Assembly (NCBI GenBank): GCA_015680905.1
Contig: CM027381.1
Location: forward strand, 72,157,501-72,221,500
Source of the DNA: Coptis chinensis
Taxonomy: Eukaryota > Streptophyta > Magnoliopsida > Ranunculales > Ranunculaceae
Length of the DNA stretch: 64,000 bases
Direction of reading: 5' to 3'
Below are positions 23,176-34,223 of the stretch, in pieces. A model generated the notes under the pieces. It saw only the letters and a list, made by a program, of their open reading frames with translations, searched no databases and was not told where the DNA came from. The position numbers and the translations under genes were made by a program. Each line of letters begins with the position of its first letter. Within the stretch, counting starts at the first letter, position 1.

Positions 23176-24175
23176 TCTGGTCGCTTAAAACCAAGGATGG
23201 TTCATCAAAATATGCAAGCATTGTCTGTTAGTGATTAGACATAGAGATATTAGACTAAGTTGTGATATATTTATCTTTAATTCTATTAAAGACCTGAAGA
23301 ATGGCTGAAACACAGTGAAAAAACACACTGCAAAGAATACAACACTTTTAATGATGAACTACCTAATTTAGCAATCTGTTTTCTAATATAGAGGCTTAGG
23401 CATAGAAGTTATTCGACTACTATCATTTCTATATAAGCTATCCATCTCTCTTGTTCCAACTTACTCAAATGTTATGGCCTTGGTAGAAAATAATTTAGTT
23501 CAATTAGACATTCATGAGCATAAGTTACTTGACGTAAGTTACAATAATATGGTTAGAATAAATTTAAACCTTCAAATCCCAACTTCCAATGTTTTTAAGT
23601 ACACAGACATTGACATCACTATTATACACACAACACAATTAATTCCTTCCTAGAAAGATATACTAAAATAGATACATGATATAGCTTACTAAAATGTTCT
23701 TAAGTATAACTACACCAAGGAGCTTAATACAAAATTTAGCTAATCGATAGGATCTTAAGTCCAACCATATATTAAGCCTTAAATTAGAGGGATTAAAATT
23801 TGGAAGCACCTCGCAACACCTTTAACACATCCAGTCACTGTGGAGTTTTAAGTATAGACATTGCAGGCAACCTTATGTACTCCAATCCCATGTTGAACCA
23901 ACAAATTAGAAGAAAACAATTAACCAAATATAATAACACAATATGATCCCAACCAAGGGAGATTAAAAGTTAAAAATTGGCAAAGCAATAAGTCCAAGAC
24001 AAACATATAGTAAGTTGATGACCGAATGCATAAGGAAGTGTTGAGGCAGTAAATCAATTAAAGAAGAATTGAAAGAGCAGGCAAACAATGAGAGAGGAGG
24101 GGTGTTGGAAGAAAATATGTACCTGAGTTGGAAGAGATGATAATATGTACATTTGAGAAGTGTACGTAATTCCGA

Positions 24176-24589
24176 CACGAAGACCCCCACTTTGTGGCTC
24201 ATTAAGCCCACGAATCCAGCCCAATAATAGGCCTAGTTCAACAGTTCAGCCCACGTGTTTAACCATAGCCCATCCAATTACTGGTCTATTTATGAATATG
24301 TCCAGGTTCATCATTGTAGAATATAAAGATAGAAGTTCAAAGAGATAACAATTCTTTTGACAAACAAACACAGTCATCTTAGGACTCAATCTCTACCAAT
24401 TCATAAAAAACATTCTTTCTCACAACAAGGAACTATGTTTAAACTTGATCCCTAGAGAATAGATCTTGAGTACGTAGGTAGCCATTATCTTAGTTCAGTT
24501 TCATCTCCCCCAACATCAAATTCCCCTGTTTCTTAGTGCGTTCTTTATCATTTGCTCTCGTTGTGTTGAAGCAGGTTATTGCCGAAACA
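24176..24589 (+). repeat. 5' LTR of the small gypsy element
   Basis: Pairs with 26165-26578 from GACCCCCACTTTGTGGC through the end GCCGAAACA. The first six bases are changed relative to the 3' LTR. Confidence 0.8.
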
Positions 24590-24593
24590 TAAT

Positions 24594-24610
24594 TGGCGCC
24601 GTCTGTGAGT
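24594..24610 (+). promoter_or_regulatory. Primer-binding site TGGCGCCGTCTGTGAG
   Basis: Starts five bases after the LTR end. TGGCGCC is the usual start of the tRNA-primer site in plant gypsy elements, and this copy is better kept than the one at 4581-4600. Confidence 0.65.
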
Positions 24611-24642
24611 TTTTTAGAATCCATTATCACGTGAAGCAATCA

Positions 24643-25637
24643 AGATGGTAAGCACAAGAAGCAGACCGAACTATCAACATATTCCTCCTGCCAATAGGAA
24701 TCGCAACCCTCAAAATTCAAGTCGACCAATGCTCGCAAGAACCGCTGAACAATAGAGTTGCTCCTAGTGGTAGGATTAATTTTCAACATCCAATTGCAGC
24801 AGCACTGCCGCCGCCGCAAACGACAGTACAAACGCCGCTGCCATCACCCCTAACAGTCTTGCAATAATAAAACCTACAAGTAGGTAATCCTCTACATGGT
24901 CCACCGTCCGTCTATGTTGATCTTTCAGTTGACATGGATATGGACGTGGATATTACTCTCACACCAACTAACATAATAGGTGATGGTAACAGCCAATACA
25001 CCCCTAATACGGTTGAGCGTGAGTTATGACGAGTCAAAATTTTGAATAGGAACTTGAAAAGGAAGCTGGCAAAGAGACAAAGGCCGGTGGACGATGTTGT
25101 CAATTCAACTACATCACGGCAACCACGCAGGGATGCAGGCCATTCCAATGTATGGGACCGTCTTGAAGATCCACTTCTAGTCCTCAACACCGTGCTACTT
25201 CTCAAGCACAATCAACAGTGCATGCTCTAAGAGTAATGACCCTATTACCCGAACTTATGGGGAGAATCGGATTGGCAAAGATAACTACTACCCTAGACAT
25301 GTCTGATCTCAAAGGGAAGATTTACCCTCTGAGAAGCAATTTCAAAGAAGATCGCCATCCGAGATATGTCCGACATGACTGGGAAGACGGGCATTGCAGA
25401 CAAGAGCAACAAAACATGGAGGATCGGTATAATTATATTGACCATCCTGCCAAGAGTAACTACTGGCCTAGACAGGCTAGTTACAGGAATAGAGAAAGAC
25501 AATCACCGGTCGGAGTTAATTGTGCGTACTACCAAAGATCTCTAACTCTAATAAGAGACAATGGAAGGTATCTTTCTCCACATGGGCACGACCGAGGGCG
25601 TTTAGCTGTTCGAGCAAATACTTTAACTCTGACATAA
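24643..25637 (+). pseudogene. gag of the small gypsy element, broken
   Basis: Starts MVSTRSRPNYQHIPPANRN at 24643, stops near 24752, and continues in other frames at 25042-25230 (NRNLKRKLAKRQRP) and 25218-25637 (YPLRSNFKEDRHPRYVRHDW, DNGRYLSPHGHDRG). The last part aligns with 4021-3500 of the first element. The gag core with LPSRSIHQFNELENQ is absent, so an internal deletion removed the C-terminal half of gag along with all of pol. Confidence 0.75.
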
Positions 25638-25639
25638 TA

Positions 25640-26095
25640 ACAGTAACTTCCGCAAATAATTTTCACCAATTATTTCCATCTCTTGTTGCCAATATTTCCG
25701 TCTCCTTTCACTACTAATTTTCACTAATTATTTTCGTCAATAACTTCCGCCAATAATTTCCGCCAATAACTTCTGCCAATTATTTCCGCTAATTATTTTC
25801 GCCAATAAGTTTCACTAATTATTTTCGCCAATAATTTTCGGCCAATAATTTTCGCCTCCTTACGCTAATAACTTCCGCCAATAATTTTCGCCAATTATTT
25901 TCGCCTCTTTTCACCAATAACTTATGCCAATAATTTTTGCTAATTATTTCTGCCAATAACTTCCGCTAATTATTCCCGTCAATAATTTCTGTCAATTATT
26001 TCCGCCAATAATTTTTGCTAATTATTTTCGTCTCCTATTGCCAATATTTTCTGCCTCCTTTCGCCAATAATTTTCGCTAATTTTTTTCCAATGGT
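25640..26095 (+). repeat. Degenerate tandem array of TTTTCGCCAATAAT / ACTTCCGCCAATTATT words
   Basis: About 450 bases of words alternating C/T-G-C-C/T-A-A-T, such as ACTTCCGCCAATAATTTTCG and CCAATTATTTCCGCCAAT, repeated at roughly 16-17 and 33-base spacing with much substitution. It lies between gag and the polypurine tract, the place where Tat-like elements often carry 3' non-coding repeats. Sparse copies of the same words occur in 500-890. Confidence 0.75.
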
Positions 26096-26164
26096 CTTCC
26101 ATTCTTTTTTCTATATTCATTTCTTTGCCACATGGGTTTTGCCCATCCACCAAAGAGGGGGCGA

Positions 26165-26578
26165 TGTATAGACCCCCACTTTGTGGCTCATTAAGCCCAT
26201 GAATCCGGCCCAATACTAGGCCTAGTCCAACAGTTAAGCCCACATATTTAACTCTAACCCATCCAATCACTGGTCTATTTATGAATATGTCCAGATTCAT
26301 CATTGTCAAATATAAGGATAGAAGTTCAAAGAGATAACAATTCTTTTGACAAACAAACACAGTCCTCTTAGGACTCAATCATCACCAATTCATAAAAAAT
26401 ATTCTCTCTCACAACAAGAAACTACGTTGAAACTTGATTCCTAGAGAATAGATCTTGGGTACGTAGACAGCCATTATATTGGTTCAATTTCATCTCCCCA
26501 AACATCAAATTCCTCTATTTCTTAGTGTGTTCTTTATCATTTGCTCTCGTTGTGTTGAAGCAGGTTATTGCTGAAACA
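26165..26578 (+). repeat. 3' LTR of the small gypsy element
   Basis: Starts TGTATAGACCCCC right after the polypurine tract and ends GCTGAAACA. Pairs with 24176-24589. Confidence 0.8.
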
Positions 26579-26744
26579 TACTGTACATAGGACAAAACGT
26601 ACTTTTCATTTTTTTTTTCAATATCTGAAATCCAGGCCCTGCACTATGAATGGAAACTGCTTTAATTCACTGTACACAAATTTACATATAAAATCTTCAA
26701 ATTAAAGAGCAATATATTGAATTAATTTGTAGAGAGAGAGAGCC

Positions 26745-28264
26745 CTCGTATGGCCTCTCGAGTTTGGAAGTCCATTTATGCACTACGCCATCTCTTTGCT
26801 TGTGGTATTCAATGGCATATAGGAGATGGGATTTCTGTTCGTGCTTGGAATGATGCTTGGGTTCCTGATACGCCAATTCAATTACCACTACTCCCACAAC
26901 CAGATGGATGTCAACTAGACAGAGTTTCTGACTTCATTGATCCATTACATCGCTGCTGGAATCAGGAGATGGTTGCTAAATACTGGCCCTTGAATTATGC
27001 TGACCGAATATTATCCATACCACTTCGTTTGCAACCACATGAAGATAGTATATTTTGGGCACCAAACAAGCATGGCATTTACACTGTTCGGAGTGCTTAT
27101 TCTATAGTTATGCAGTCTCTTCAGGCTACAACTGGGGTGTCTTCAGCCATTTATAAAAAGATATGGCATTGCACATTCCTTACAAGATTCGGTTCTTTCT
27201 ATGGCAAGGTCTTCATGGTGTCATTCCCACGGCCGAGTTTTTGGCTACTAAATCTTTCATGGTGGATCCCACTTGTTATCTTTGTGCCACACAAGATGAA
27301 GATCAAGTTCATTTATTTGTTAAATGCCCTTTTGCTAAGGCGGTGTGGTTTGGACTCAATTTATTACAAGTGACTCATACTGCAAGGTCAGATAATATTA
27401 TGAATTGGTTGACTGATATTTTTGGTTCTTTGGGTCAAACAAATGATGTTGATCGACTCCAAACTCTCTTCCCTGTTACTATCTGGTTACTTTGGTTAGA
27501 AAGAAATAAGTTCCGCTTCTAGCAAACTTCCTCACCGCCATGTCCTTTGGCGATAATTCAACAAGCATTAAAATTGTCAGATGAATTGCTGACTGCACTT
27601 TCGACGGCTAAACGTACAGTTCCTGGTATGCGGTCGTCCATTGCTATATGTTGGTTGCCACCGCCTTCAAATTATTTAAAATTTAATGTGGACGGCTCTT
27701 CGTACGGCAATCCTAGACTTGCAGCTGCTGGTGGTGTTTTACATGATGTTTTTGGAAAATTTATATTGGGATTTAGCACTCCTATTCGGAGGGCTTCTTC
27801 TCTCTATGCCGAAACATTGGCATTACGAACGAGCTTGCAAATGGCTATTAAATTACAGTTGGATTATGTCATCTTTGAGACGGATTCGCAGTACCTCTAT
27901 AATTGCATCAAGAACAACTCACAACTTTTGCCTTGGGAAATTATGTCCTTTATAGCGGATATCAGGGACATGCTCTTGTTGAAATCTCAGTATAAACTTC
28001 ATTGGACGTACAGGGAAGGTAACTTTGTTGCTGATCGATTTGCCAGGATTGGGTCTGACCAAGCCACTGATCCTTCATGGTGGTCACATCCGATAGTTGA
28101 AAGCGAAAATCTACCTTCTAGCTTAATGGATTTGAATAGTGGTACCACTTCTCTATGGTGTATTAGGCCTCCGCATTGTGTTAATAGGTTACTTTTCAAT
28201 GACTTAACTGCTATTTGTACATTTCGTAATATCACATAAATAAAATTGCAATTACCAAAAAAAA
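26745..28264 (+). mobile_element. 5'-truncated L1-type LINE (zf-RVT and RNase H)
   Basis: Only the C-terminal part of ORF2 is present. Frame 26750-27170 has HIGDGISVRAWNDAWVPD and the FWAPNKHGIYTVRSAYS region. After a frameshift near 27165, PTCYLCATQDEDQVHLFVKC forms the zf-RVT Cys/His cluster. After a stop near 27522, 27547-28239 encodes an RNase H domain: LKFNVDGSS (Asp), YAETLALR (Glu), FETDSQYLYNCI (Asp) and HWTYREGNFVADRFAR (His/Asp). It ends TAA at 28237-28239, with a short A run at 28257-28264. Clearly another family member than the LINE at 13930-19838. No target duplication found. Confidence 0.82.
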
Positions 28265-28740
28265 GTAAAAGAAGATACCTTATTGGCATGAGAACTCTAT
28301 TTTTCCCATGTCTCCGTCTCTGTCTCTGTTGATACCAAAATTATGAGATCAATATAAAATTTAAGTATCAAAGACCACAACTACAGTTGAAAAAAAAAAC
28401 TTGTAAACCATAAGGCTTGAAGCTAAAATCATAATAATGAAATCTAAATAAGTGGTTACTTTCAAATCAAAAGAATTTCTTAGAGGATAATACACACTAT
28501 GTACACAACCTAAATTTTCAATGAAGATAGCTTACTTGAGAGAAGATAACCATATTTATGAAATTTTGTTTTCTGATCGATTGGGAAGAGATTTGAGGAA
28601 GGAGGAGATCGAGGGTGAGTTTTAAGGTATATATTAGAGTTATTTAAGAGGGATTAAAGGTTAGGTGAACGTTTCCGTTTCAGGTGTTTTATTACTAATC
28701 TTTCAGAATATTTGGAGTTCTTAAGGCTTAAGGCTAAGGC
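28265..28740. other. No gene seen
   Basis: AT-rich flank between the truncated LINE and the TIR element. No supported frame. Confidence 0.45.
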
Positions 28741-28859
28741 TAAGAGCATCTCTAGGTGGTGGTAGTATACTCTTCAAATTTGAAGAAAAATTTAGAGAAT
28801 CTAGTCGCAAATTTTGACCAACTCTAGGTGGTAGCAAATATCAACCGCAAAATTGATTG

Positions 28860-28990
28860 TAGACCCTACAACGCGCGTTATTAGTAATGTCGCGTGCCAG
28901 TACCACTGTCGCGCCATTGGTATTGTCGCGCGCCAGTATTAATATTGCGTGCTATGCCTGTTTAAATGTCACGCGGCAGTCGGATTTTTG
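28860..28990 (+). repeat. Left subterminal CpG-rich repeats of the PMD element
   Basis: GTCGCGTGCCAGTACCACTG, GTCGCGCCATTGGTATTG and GTCGCGCGCCAGTATTAAT follow one another. Inverted versions are in 32725-32850. Clustered subterminal words are usual binding sites for a transposase or its Myb-like partner; that role here is inferred. Confidence 0.55.
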
Positions 28991-29040
28991 TCATTTCACA
29001 TATTTTTTTTCAACCTAGTTTCTCTAGTTCTAACCAAAAA

Positions 29041-31200
29041 ATGGATTCCGACGGCGAATATGTCTATAATAACCAAACAAGATGGAGTGGTGACGGTGAG
29101 GAAGATGAAAATAGTGGTAATAGTGCACTGGTTTGGAGCAATCCCATAGGTGATCTAGATGATGAACCAAGCACTTATGGAGCTGGAAATCAGGGAGCTG
29201 AGCCTGACGATCCATTACTGCTTTAGTATCAGCAAGTCAATTTTGAATTTCCTGCTGAGGCTATGGATTTCAGCCATCTTAGACCGGTGTATATGAGGTT
29301 TCATGATAGGCATGTCTCAAGAGTTGTTCTTGAACAATAGGTATGTATTTTAATTTCATATATTAGCAGCAATAGTAGTTAATTTTAGTAGTTAAATACG
29401 TACATTTTTATTTTTAGTTTTATTTTGCGTACATCAGAGATGTGTTATGTATTAGGTTCGGTGCACTCCACGTGCACTTAAGACGTGGTAGGATAATATT
29501 AAAAAAGTTGGTGCACTTGACCATGTTAGAGATGCAATTCTAGTGACTCTCTTTGGGCATCTAGTTGACATACCTTACAATAAGACTGGCATTCAGGGAG
29601 TTATCAATGGTTTAGTTCAGAGATGGTGGGATAGTACACATACTTTTCACTTCCCTCAGGGAGAGTTGGGTTTCACTCCACTAGATTTTTGTATGATATC
29701 TGGTTTGACTATATGATTAGGTCAGCCATTGAGATGTAGCACTGAATTCCAAAGTTGTGCCCAAATGATAACTTTTTTCCCTTGTCTGACTGAGGAGTCA
29801 TATGACAGTGCTGGTGTTAGGATTTCTATTATCAAGGCTGCATACATTACACCGTTGACTATTGATGATGGGTTGCAGTTTTTAATAAATTATTTGTCAC
29901 TTGTTTCTGATGATGTTCAAACACATGTTGATGAGTATGTAAGAGCTTTATGTATGTATTTGATGGGTGTCTTGTTTCTTCCTTCTGGCCATTCCACGAT
30001 TAACTTGGGGTATCTAGCCAACTTTGAGCACTTGTATGAGGTGGGCGGTATTGATTTTGGTGGAGTCATATACTGTAATTTGTTGCATTGTTTAGATAGG
30101 GCTTCTCGGCAGACTGGTGTTGTTAGTAGTCCCCAGATGGGAGGGTTTGTCATTCTCTTAAAGGTATGGTTTTATAAGTATTTCCGTGATGTAAATCTTA
30201 TCCTCACAAAGTACACCGATGAGAGGCCTAGGCTCAGGGCTTGGCACGGACCTCGTCAAGCTCATTTGACCAGTGAGATCAGTCATAACATAACTTCTGT
30301 CCAAACCCAAATCGAGCTTAGCACACAGGCTTGTATTGGTTGGAGGCCTTGGTGGACATCTGTGCACATCGGCGTGAATGACTGTAGATACGCATTGTTC
30401 ATTTCTCATAGGAGGATGGTATTTACTTGTGGGAGTAATATGGAGTGGTATTTAGGGGATAGATGTTACAGACAACTCACACCATGCTTTGGTATTCCCC
30501 CTGATCCGCCTACCCATGTATCAGAGGCTAAGGACATGACCTTATAGCAAGTCATCGAGAGAAATGTGCATTGGAGTTGGCTAGTAGCTTTTGACCTAGT
30601 TACATTGCAGACTTATGAGCAGTATTACCGTTATTAGTTTAAGGTATCTATTGGTTATTTCCTCCTAGCTGTGGGTCGTACAGGCAACATTCATACGGTT
30701 AATAGAATGGGTGTCAGACGTGAATTTCATATTAGCCAGCCATCACAGCCGACGTTTCAGCATGGAGCAGTACACACATTTATTCCAGCGCCAGATCCCC
30801 CTCAGTTTTTAGTTTGAGTGATCTGAGTGGCCACACGATTTACCATCCCATTTCTTCTATTGATGACAGTCGCGTTGTACAGTTAGAGCCTGACCTTGGA
30901 CATCTACCTTTGGTAATTATTTTTATTGGTTTTGGTATATTATTTTTGTTTATTATGAAAATGTCATAAATTATTAATGAATAATTATTTCAGGATGAGT
31001 TACGCATGAGATATGAGACATGCCTTCGTGTAAATGATGGCTTGCGCTCCTCGGTATTCGCCTACAGTGTTGAGAGAGAGAGAGACTTTTTTCCCAGGCT
31101 CATGTGGGTTATGACGATTTGCAATGTCAGGTTGATGAGTTATATGCTTAGATTCATCACACAAGGGTGAGTTCATCACATGGACAGATGGAGAGTTCAG
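29041..31200 (+). pseudogene. Plant mobile domain (PMD / MAIN-like) protein, interrupted by stops
   Basis: Exon 1 (29041-29340) starts MDSDGEYVYNN and ends before a GTATGT donor. Translation resumes after the AG near 29454 with VRCTPRALKTW, then VQRWWDSTHTFHFPQGELGF and LDFCMISGLT, the typical opening of the PMD. The long frame 29729-30547 continues with MGVLFLPSGHSTINLGYLAN, LLHCLDRASRQTG, GFVILLKVWFYKYF and CYRQLTPCFGIPPDPP. PMD proteins (MAIN, MAIL1) act in the nucleus in silencing and genome stability, and many PMD genes sit in transposons. Stops at 29224, 29338, 29489, about 29715, 30545 and 30635 break it. Confidence 0.8.
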
Positions 31201-31399
31201 CACAAGGACAGTCGAGGAGGAGTTCATGGAAGATGAGGTGTATGTAGGAAGTGAAGACTTGATGATTTATAATATTAAGTTTGTTGTATGACGATTATTG
31301 TTATGTTGTATGATTTAGAATTGTTCATTTGATCATTTTGATACGTTCTAATTTACTTCTTTTGATTTAGCAAATGAAGTGCAATTTTTATTAATAGAA

Positions 31400-31638
31400 C
31401 GACAACTAATACATGATTGCAAAAACATAAAATAAAAAAAATAAATAAATAAATAAAAAAGACAACTATTACATATCACCCTTATTACATACTACTAGAG
31501 TTACTCTAGTTATCAAGTCAGTCATCATTTTCTTCGTCATTGGATCCTTCTTCGTCGGAAGCTTCATTTGTACTACTTGATCCAGCCTTTTTATTCATAT
31601 TTAGCTACAATTGCTTCTTGTTTTAGCTCTAAAACCCT
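31400..31638. other. Region between the convergent PMD and Myb genes
   Basis: Short AT-rich spacer with an (AAAT)n run near 31437-31460. The two genes converge here. No further frame. Confidence 0.45.
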
Positions 31639-32586
31639 TCACAAACGAGGATTGACTTTGTCGAGTGACATTGCCAACAACCTAGTCTCATTTTCCTCTT
31701 CTCTAACACGGAGTTTTTCTTGCTTCAAAAATAATTTTTTTTGTGTCTTCTCTTGCTTCAATTTCACCATAGTTTGAAATTGCTCATTTAGAATATCTTC
31801 TCTATGTCTTCGGCTTTCTTTAAAAGCTAGAAGAAATTCATCCATATTTTTAGCAGTGGATGCAACATTACCCTCGACAGTAGAAATAATTTTCTTGTCC
31901 TTCTCAATTTCTTTGCTCTGCTTCCTACCAGTCGACCTCTCCAAAACACCTTCGGTATTGCTAGGATCGTATTTCGAGTATAGTGAAAGTGAAGAGTTAG
32001 AGTGAGGTGTTAAAGGGGTTGGGTTGAGGGTGAAGAATCGAAGCCTTCAAGATCTCCGAATCTTGATTTTTTCTTTGGTCTTTGAGCAAGCGTTTTGTTG
32101 CGTAACTGAGTTCTTTGCCACTTTGGCGTATTTTTTACTAGATTATAACAATCTTGCCATATCCATGGTTTCCCAGTAGTAGCCGCATAAGTTGCTGCCG
32201 CGTTTGTAAGCTATGTTTATTAAAAATACAAAAAAAACAAATAAAATCAATATCAAGTAGTATATAAACGAAGTATAAACGAATCTTACAATGTCTTCAC
32301 ATCCCCACCCGCTTGGAGGTTGTTCTTCAAGCTTTCTTAGTATAGCATGATATTTGTTGAAGAACTGTAAAAGAATCGCCCAACGTTGTGAGACTCCCTT
32401 CCACTTACGGTTGCGATCAAAACCTTGAATTTCATTCATCCTAGCTATAATTCGTTCCCAATAAACTTGTCCCGATTGATTATTCCCTACTATAGGATCT
32501 TCTCCAATCTCAATCCACGCTATAGTAAGAGCAATATTTTCTTCATTTGTCCAACTTGGACCCCTGCCTTATTTTGGTTGTGACAT
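31639..32586 (-). pseudogene. Myb/SANT-like protein of the Harbinger type (ORF1-like), broken
   Basis: From ATG at 32586 the frame reads MSQPK, a stop, then GRGPSWTNEENIALTIAWIE, GNNQSGQVYWERI, FDRNRKWKGVSQRWAILL and LRKLEEQPPSGWG. An intron (GTAAGA...ATAG, about 32287-32213) leads to AAATYAATTGKPWIWQDCYN and KNTPKWQRTQL. After a frameshift near 32015 a lysine-rich coiled-coil tail (KQSKEIEKDKK, LKQEKTQKKLFLKQEKLRV) runs to the stop at 31639. This is the trihelix-like family, often mislabelled 'glutathione S-transferase T3-like' or NAM-associated, that partners PIF/Harbinger transposases. In plants its job is DNA binding and import of the transposase. Confidence 0.8.
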
Positions 32587-32724
32587 TGAGAGTGTTGTGT
32601 GTGAAATGGTTAAGTTTTTAGATAAGAATATTTGAGTTGAGTGTATGTAAAATGAAAAAGGAGATGAGTGTAGATATATGGATGTAGAATTCCGGCCATT
32701 TTTTGCCCGTTTTTTTTCCATTGG

Positions 32725-32920
32725 AGCACGCGACATTGGCAATGGCGCGACAGTACCACTGGCGCGTGGTGCTGGTCAAAGTCAAAAAAAAAATTTAGGC
32801 GACATTTGCAATGACGTGCGACATTACCACTGTCGCTCCGCATCCGCATCCAAATTGCCAAATTTGCGAACAAGAATGTGGTTAGACAGGTGATGCGACC
32901 GAATTTGAGGCCACCTAGAG
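32725..32920 (-). repeat. Right subterminal CpG-rich repeats of the PMD element
   Basis: GCGCGACAGTACCACTGGCG, GCGTGGTGCTGGTCAAAGTC and GTGCGACATTACCACTGTCG recur, matching 63825-63940 of the MITE near the window end almost base for base. Confidence 0.65.
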
Positions 32921-33059
32921 TTGGAATTCCGAGAAATTTCAAGGTTTAGAAGCAAATTTGAAGAATTTGACAGGTTATATTACCACCTAGAGATGCTCTA
33001 AGTCCTTAGTCACATTTCTCACACTCTATTACAAACCTTGATTAAATGATGCATTAAAA

Positions 33060-33180
33060 ACTATACAACCATTACATTTAATTAATTAAACCCAACAGTT
33101 ACAAATTATTGTATGCCTTTATTCCAATTTTTAATTTTGGAATTTTTACATATTAATGTGCTTTAAAAAAGACTACTCAA
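33060..33180 (+). repeat. Copy of an unclassified dispersed repeat
   Basis: CATTACATTTAATTAATTAA followed by ACCCAACAGTTACAAATTAT matches 61195-61260 (ACACTTAATCAATTAAACCC, AATAGTTAAGAATTATTTTC) over about 65 bases with substitutions. No terminal structure is evident. Confidence 0.4.
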
Positions 33181-33364
33181 AGGTGTTTCAAAACGATTCT
33201 GAGAGTACACCTATTTTACATGTAACACAGATCCCTAAGCGATCTCCACCATTATTTGTCTATCCATTTTGTTTTATTATAATAGATTAGTGAAGTGGAT
33301 TATGAATGACTGTATTAAATGTATTTAATTGATAACGATAAGCTCCACTCTATTAGCTCAAGGT

Positions 33365-34223
33365 AGGTAGAATCCAAGTGTAATGCAGTTTTTCTCTGGT
33401 GTTGTAGATATCCTCTCTAGAAAAGTCACCCCATCAGTGAGTCTCAAGAGAATAAAACAAGACATTGTTCTTCTCCTTGAATGTCATCAGAAAGTAAATC
33501 TTGTTTTGCATGCTTGTGGATGTCGATTTCATTGATATAGATGTAGACTGGCTAAGGAACAATATATGTTTGATCATTCAAACTATTTAGATTCTTCCAC
33601 GTCATATTTGAATGATCCAACTTGTAGACATGAACAAATTTCCCCCAACGGCCGAAGAAAATAGATAAAATTTCCCTGTTAGATTCAACCAAATAGTTTA
33701 GCTGGAATGACAAACAATGATGAGGTGTACAAAGAACAATCCACTTCTTATCCTTTATATCAAAATACAATAAAATGCACCGTCATAGAAAACAGGGTTA
33801 TTGTTAGAAGGGTAAAATCAACTTCATGCTCACCAAGTATGGAAGTCCATTCACCTTCTCTAGGATGCATATATAATATCTGAACCATATTGTATCCACC
33901 AAAACAAACTCCAAAAACAATACAATCTTGAGATGTTGGTGTATATGAAAAGGATAGACCCTGATGTTGGACATGCTCTGGCAAATCAGGAAGCTCAATT
34001 GTGGTCCTAGTGAAGGGATTGAAGAAAAACATAGAATCTTTACTTTTAGGCATTAGCAGCCAACCATCCTTTGAGAAGCAAATTGTAGCACCTAATAATT
34101 CTAACATATCAAAGCAATAAGAAGTATTGCACAATGGATCAACGAAATTGCATCTGATTTTCTCTCTATTGTAAGACATGAGCCAAGGATGTTGTGTTGT
34201 CCATTGGATTGGAGGAATAGATG
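33365..34223 (-). pseudogene. F-box/DUF295 gene, C-terminal part (split by the Athila array)
   Basis: Reads on from 52371-52769 once the insertion and one AGATG are ignored; the frame joins cleanly at IPPIQWTTQHPWLM. Then ELLGATICFSKDGWLLM, FFFNPFTRTTIELPDLP and FSYTPTSQDCIVFG follow the DUF295 (KIB1-like) pattern. Two small frameshifts lie near 33800 and 33760, after which FDIKDKKWIVLC and VHVYKLDHSNMTWKNLNSL continue. A third break near 33552 is followed by MQNKIYFLMTFKEKNN, REDIYN and TREKLHYTWIL. Such proteins are F-box subunits of SCF ubiquitin ligases. Insertion and indels mean it is dead. Confidence 0.82.
34219..34223. other. Target duplication AGATG, left copy
   Basis: AGATG immediately before the TGATAAG LTR start. 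The matching AGATG is at 52371-52375. This defines the whole 34224-52370 block as one insertion. Confidence 0.85.

Larger units (their letters stand above)
20040..24175. other. Anonymous AT-rich intergenic DNA
   Basis: No gene or element recognised over about 4.1 kb. Notable pieces are an A-rich tract at 22961-22987, a short cluster of direct repeats at 22185-22280, and a dispersed-repeat piece at 23105-23175. All open frames are short and AT-driven. Confidence 0.5.
24176..26578 (+). mobile_element. Small non-autonomous gypsy element (gag only)
   Basis: Two LTRs (24176-24589 and 26165-26578) surround a 1.6-kb interior holding a primer-binding site, a broken gag and a degenerate tandem array, ending in a polypurine tract AAAGAGGGGGCGA before 26165. 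No protease, RT or integrase. Gag matches the element at 1-5086, which could in principle be a relative of its helper. The first bases of the 5' LTR differ from TGTATAGACC of the 3' LTR, so the left edge is approximate and no target duplication could be confirmed. Confidence 0.82.
28744..32998. mobile_element. TIR element (PIF/Harbinger-like ends) carrying a PMD gene and a Myb/SANT gene
   Basis: Ends are GAGCATCTCTAGGTGGTGG at 28744 and, on the other strand from 32998, GAGCATCTCTAGGTGGTAA. The flanks are a 3-base TAA duplication (28741-28743 and 32999-33001), as made by PIF/Harbinger transposases. Both subterminal zones hold CpG-rich GCGCGACATTACCACTG words. Inside are a plus-strand plant-mobile-domain gene (29041-31200) and a minus-strand Myb/SANT-like gene (31639-32586). 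I found no DDE transposase, so it is non-autonomous or its transposase is unrecognised. Confidence 0.8.

Noticed and set aside
25640-26095. CRISPR-like alternation of repeats and spacers
   Set aside because: Units are degenerate, lack fixed-length unique spacers, and lie in a plant retrotransposon.
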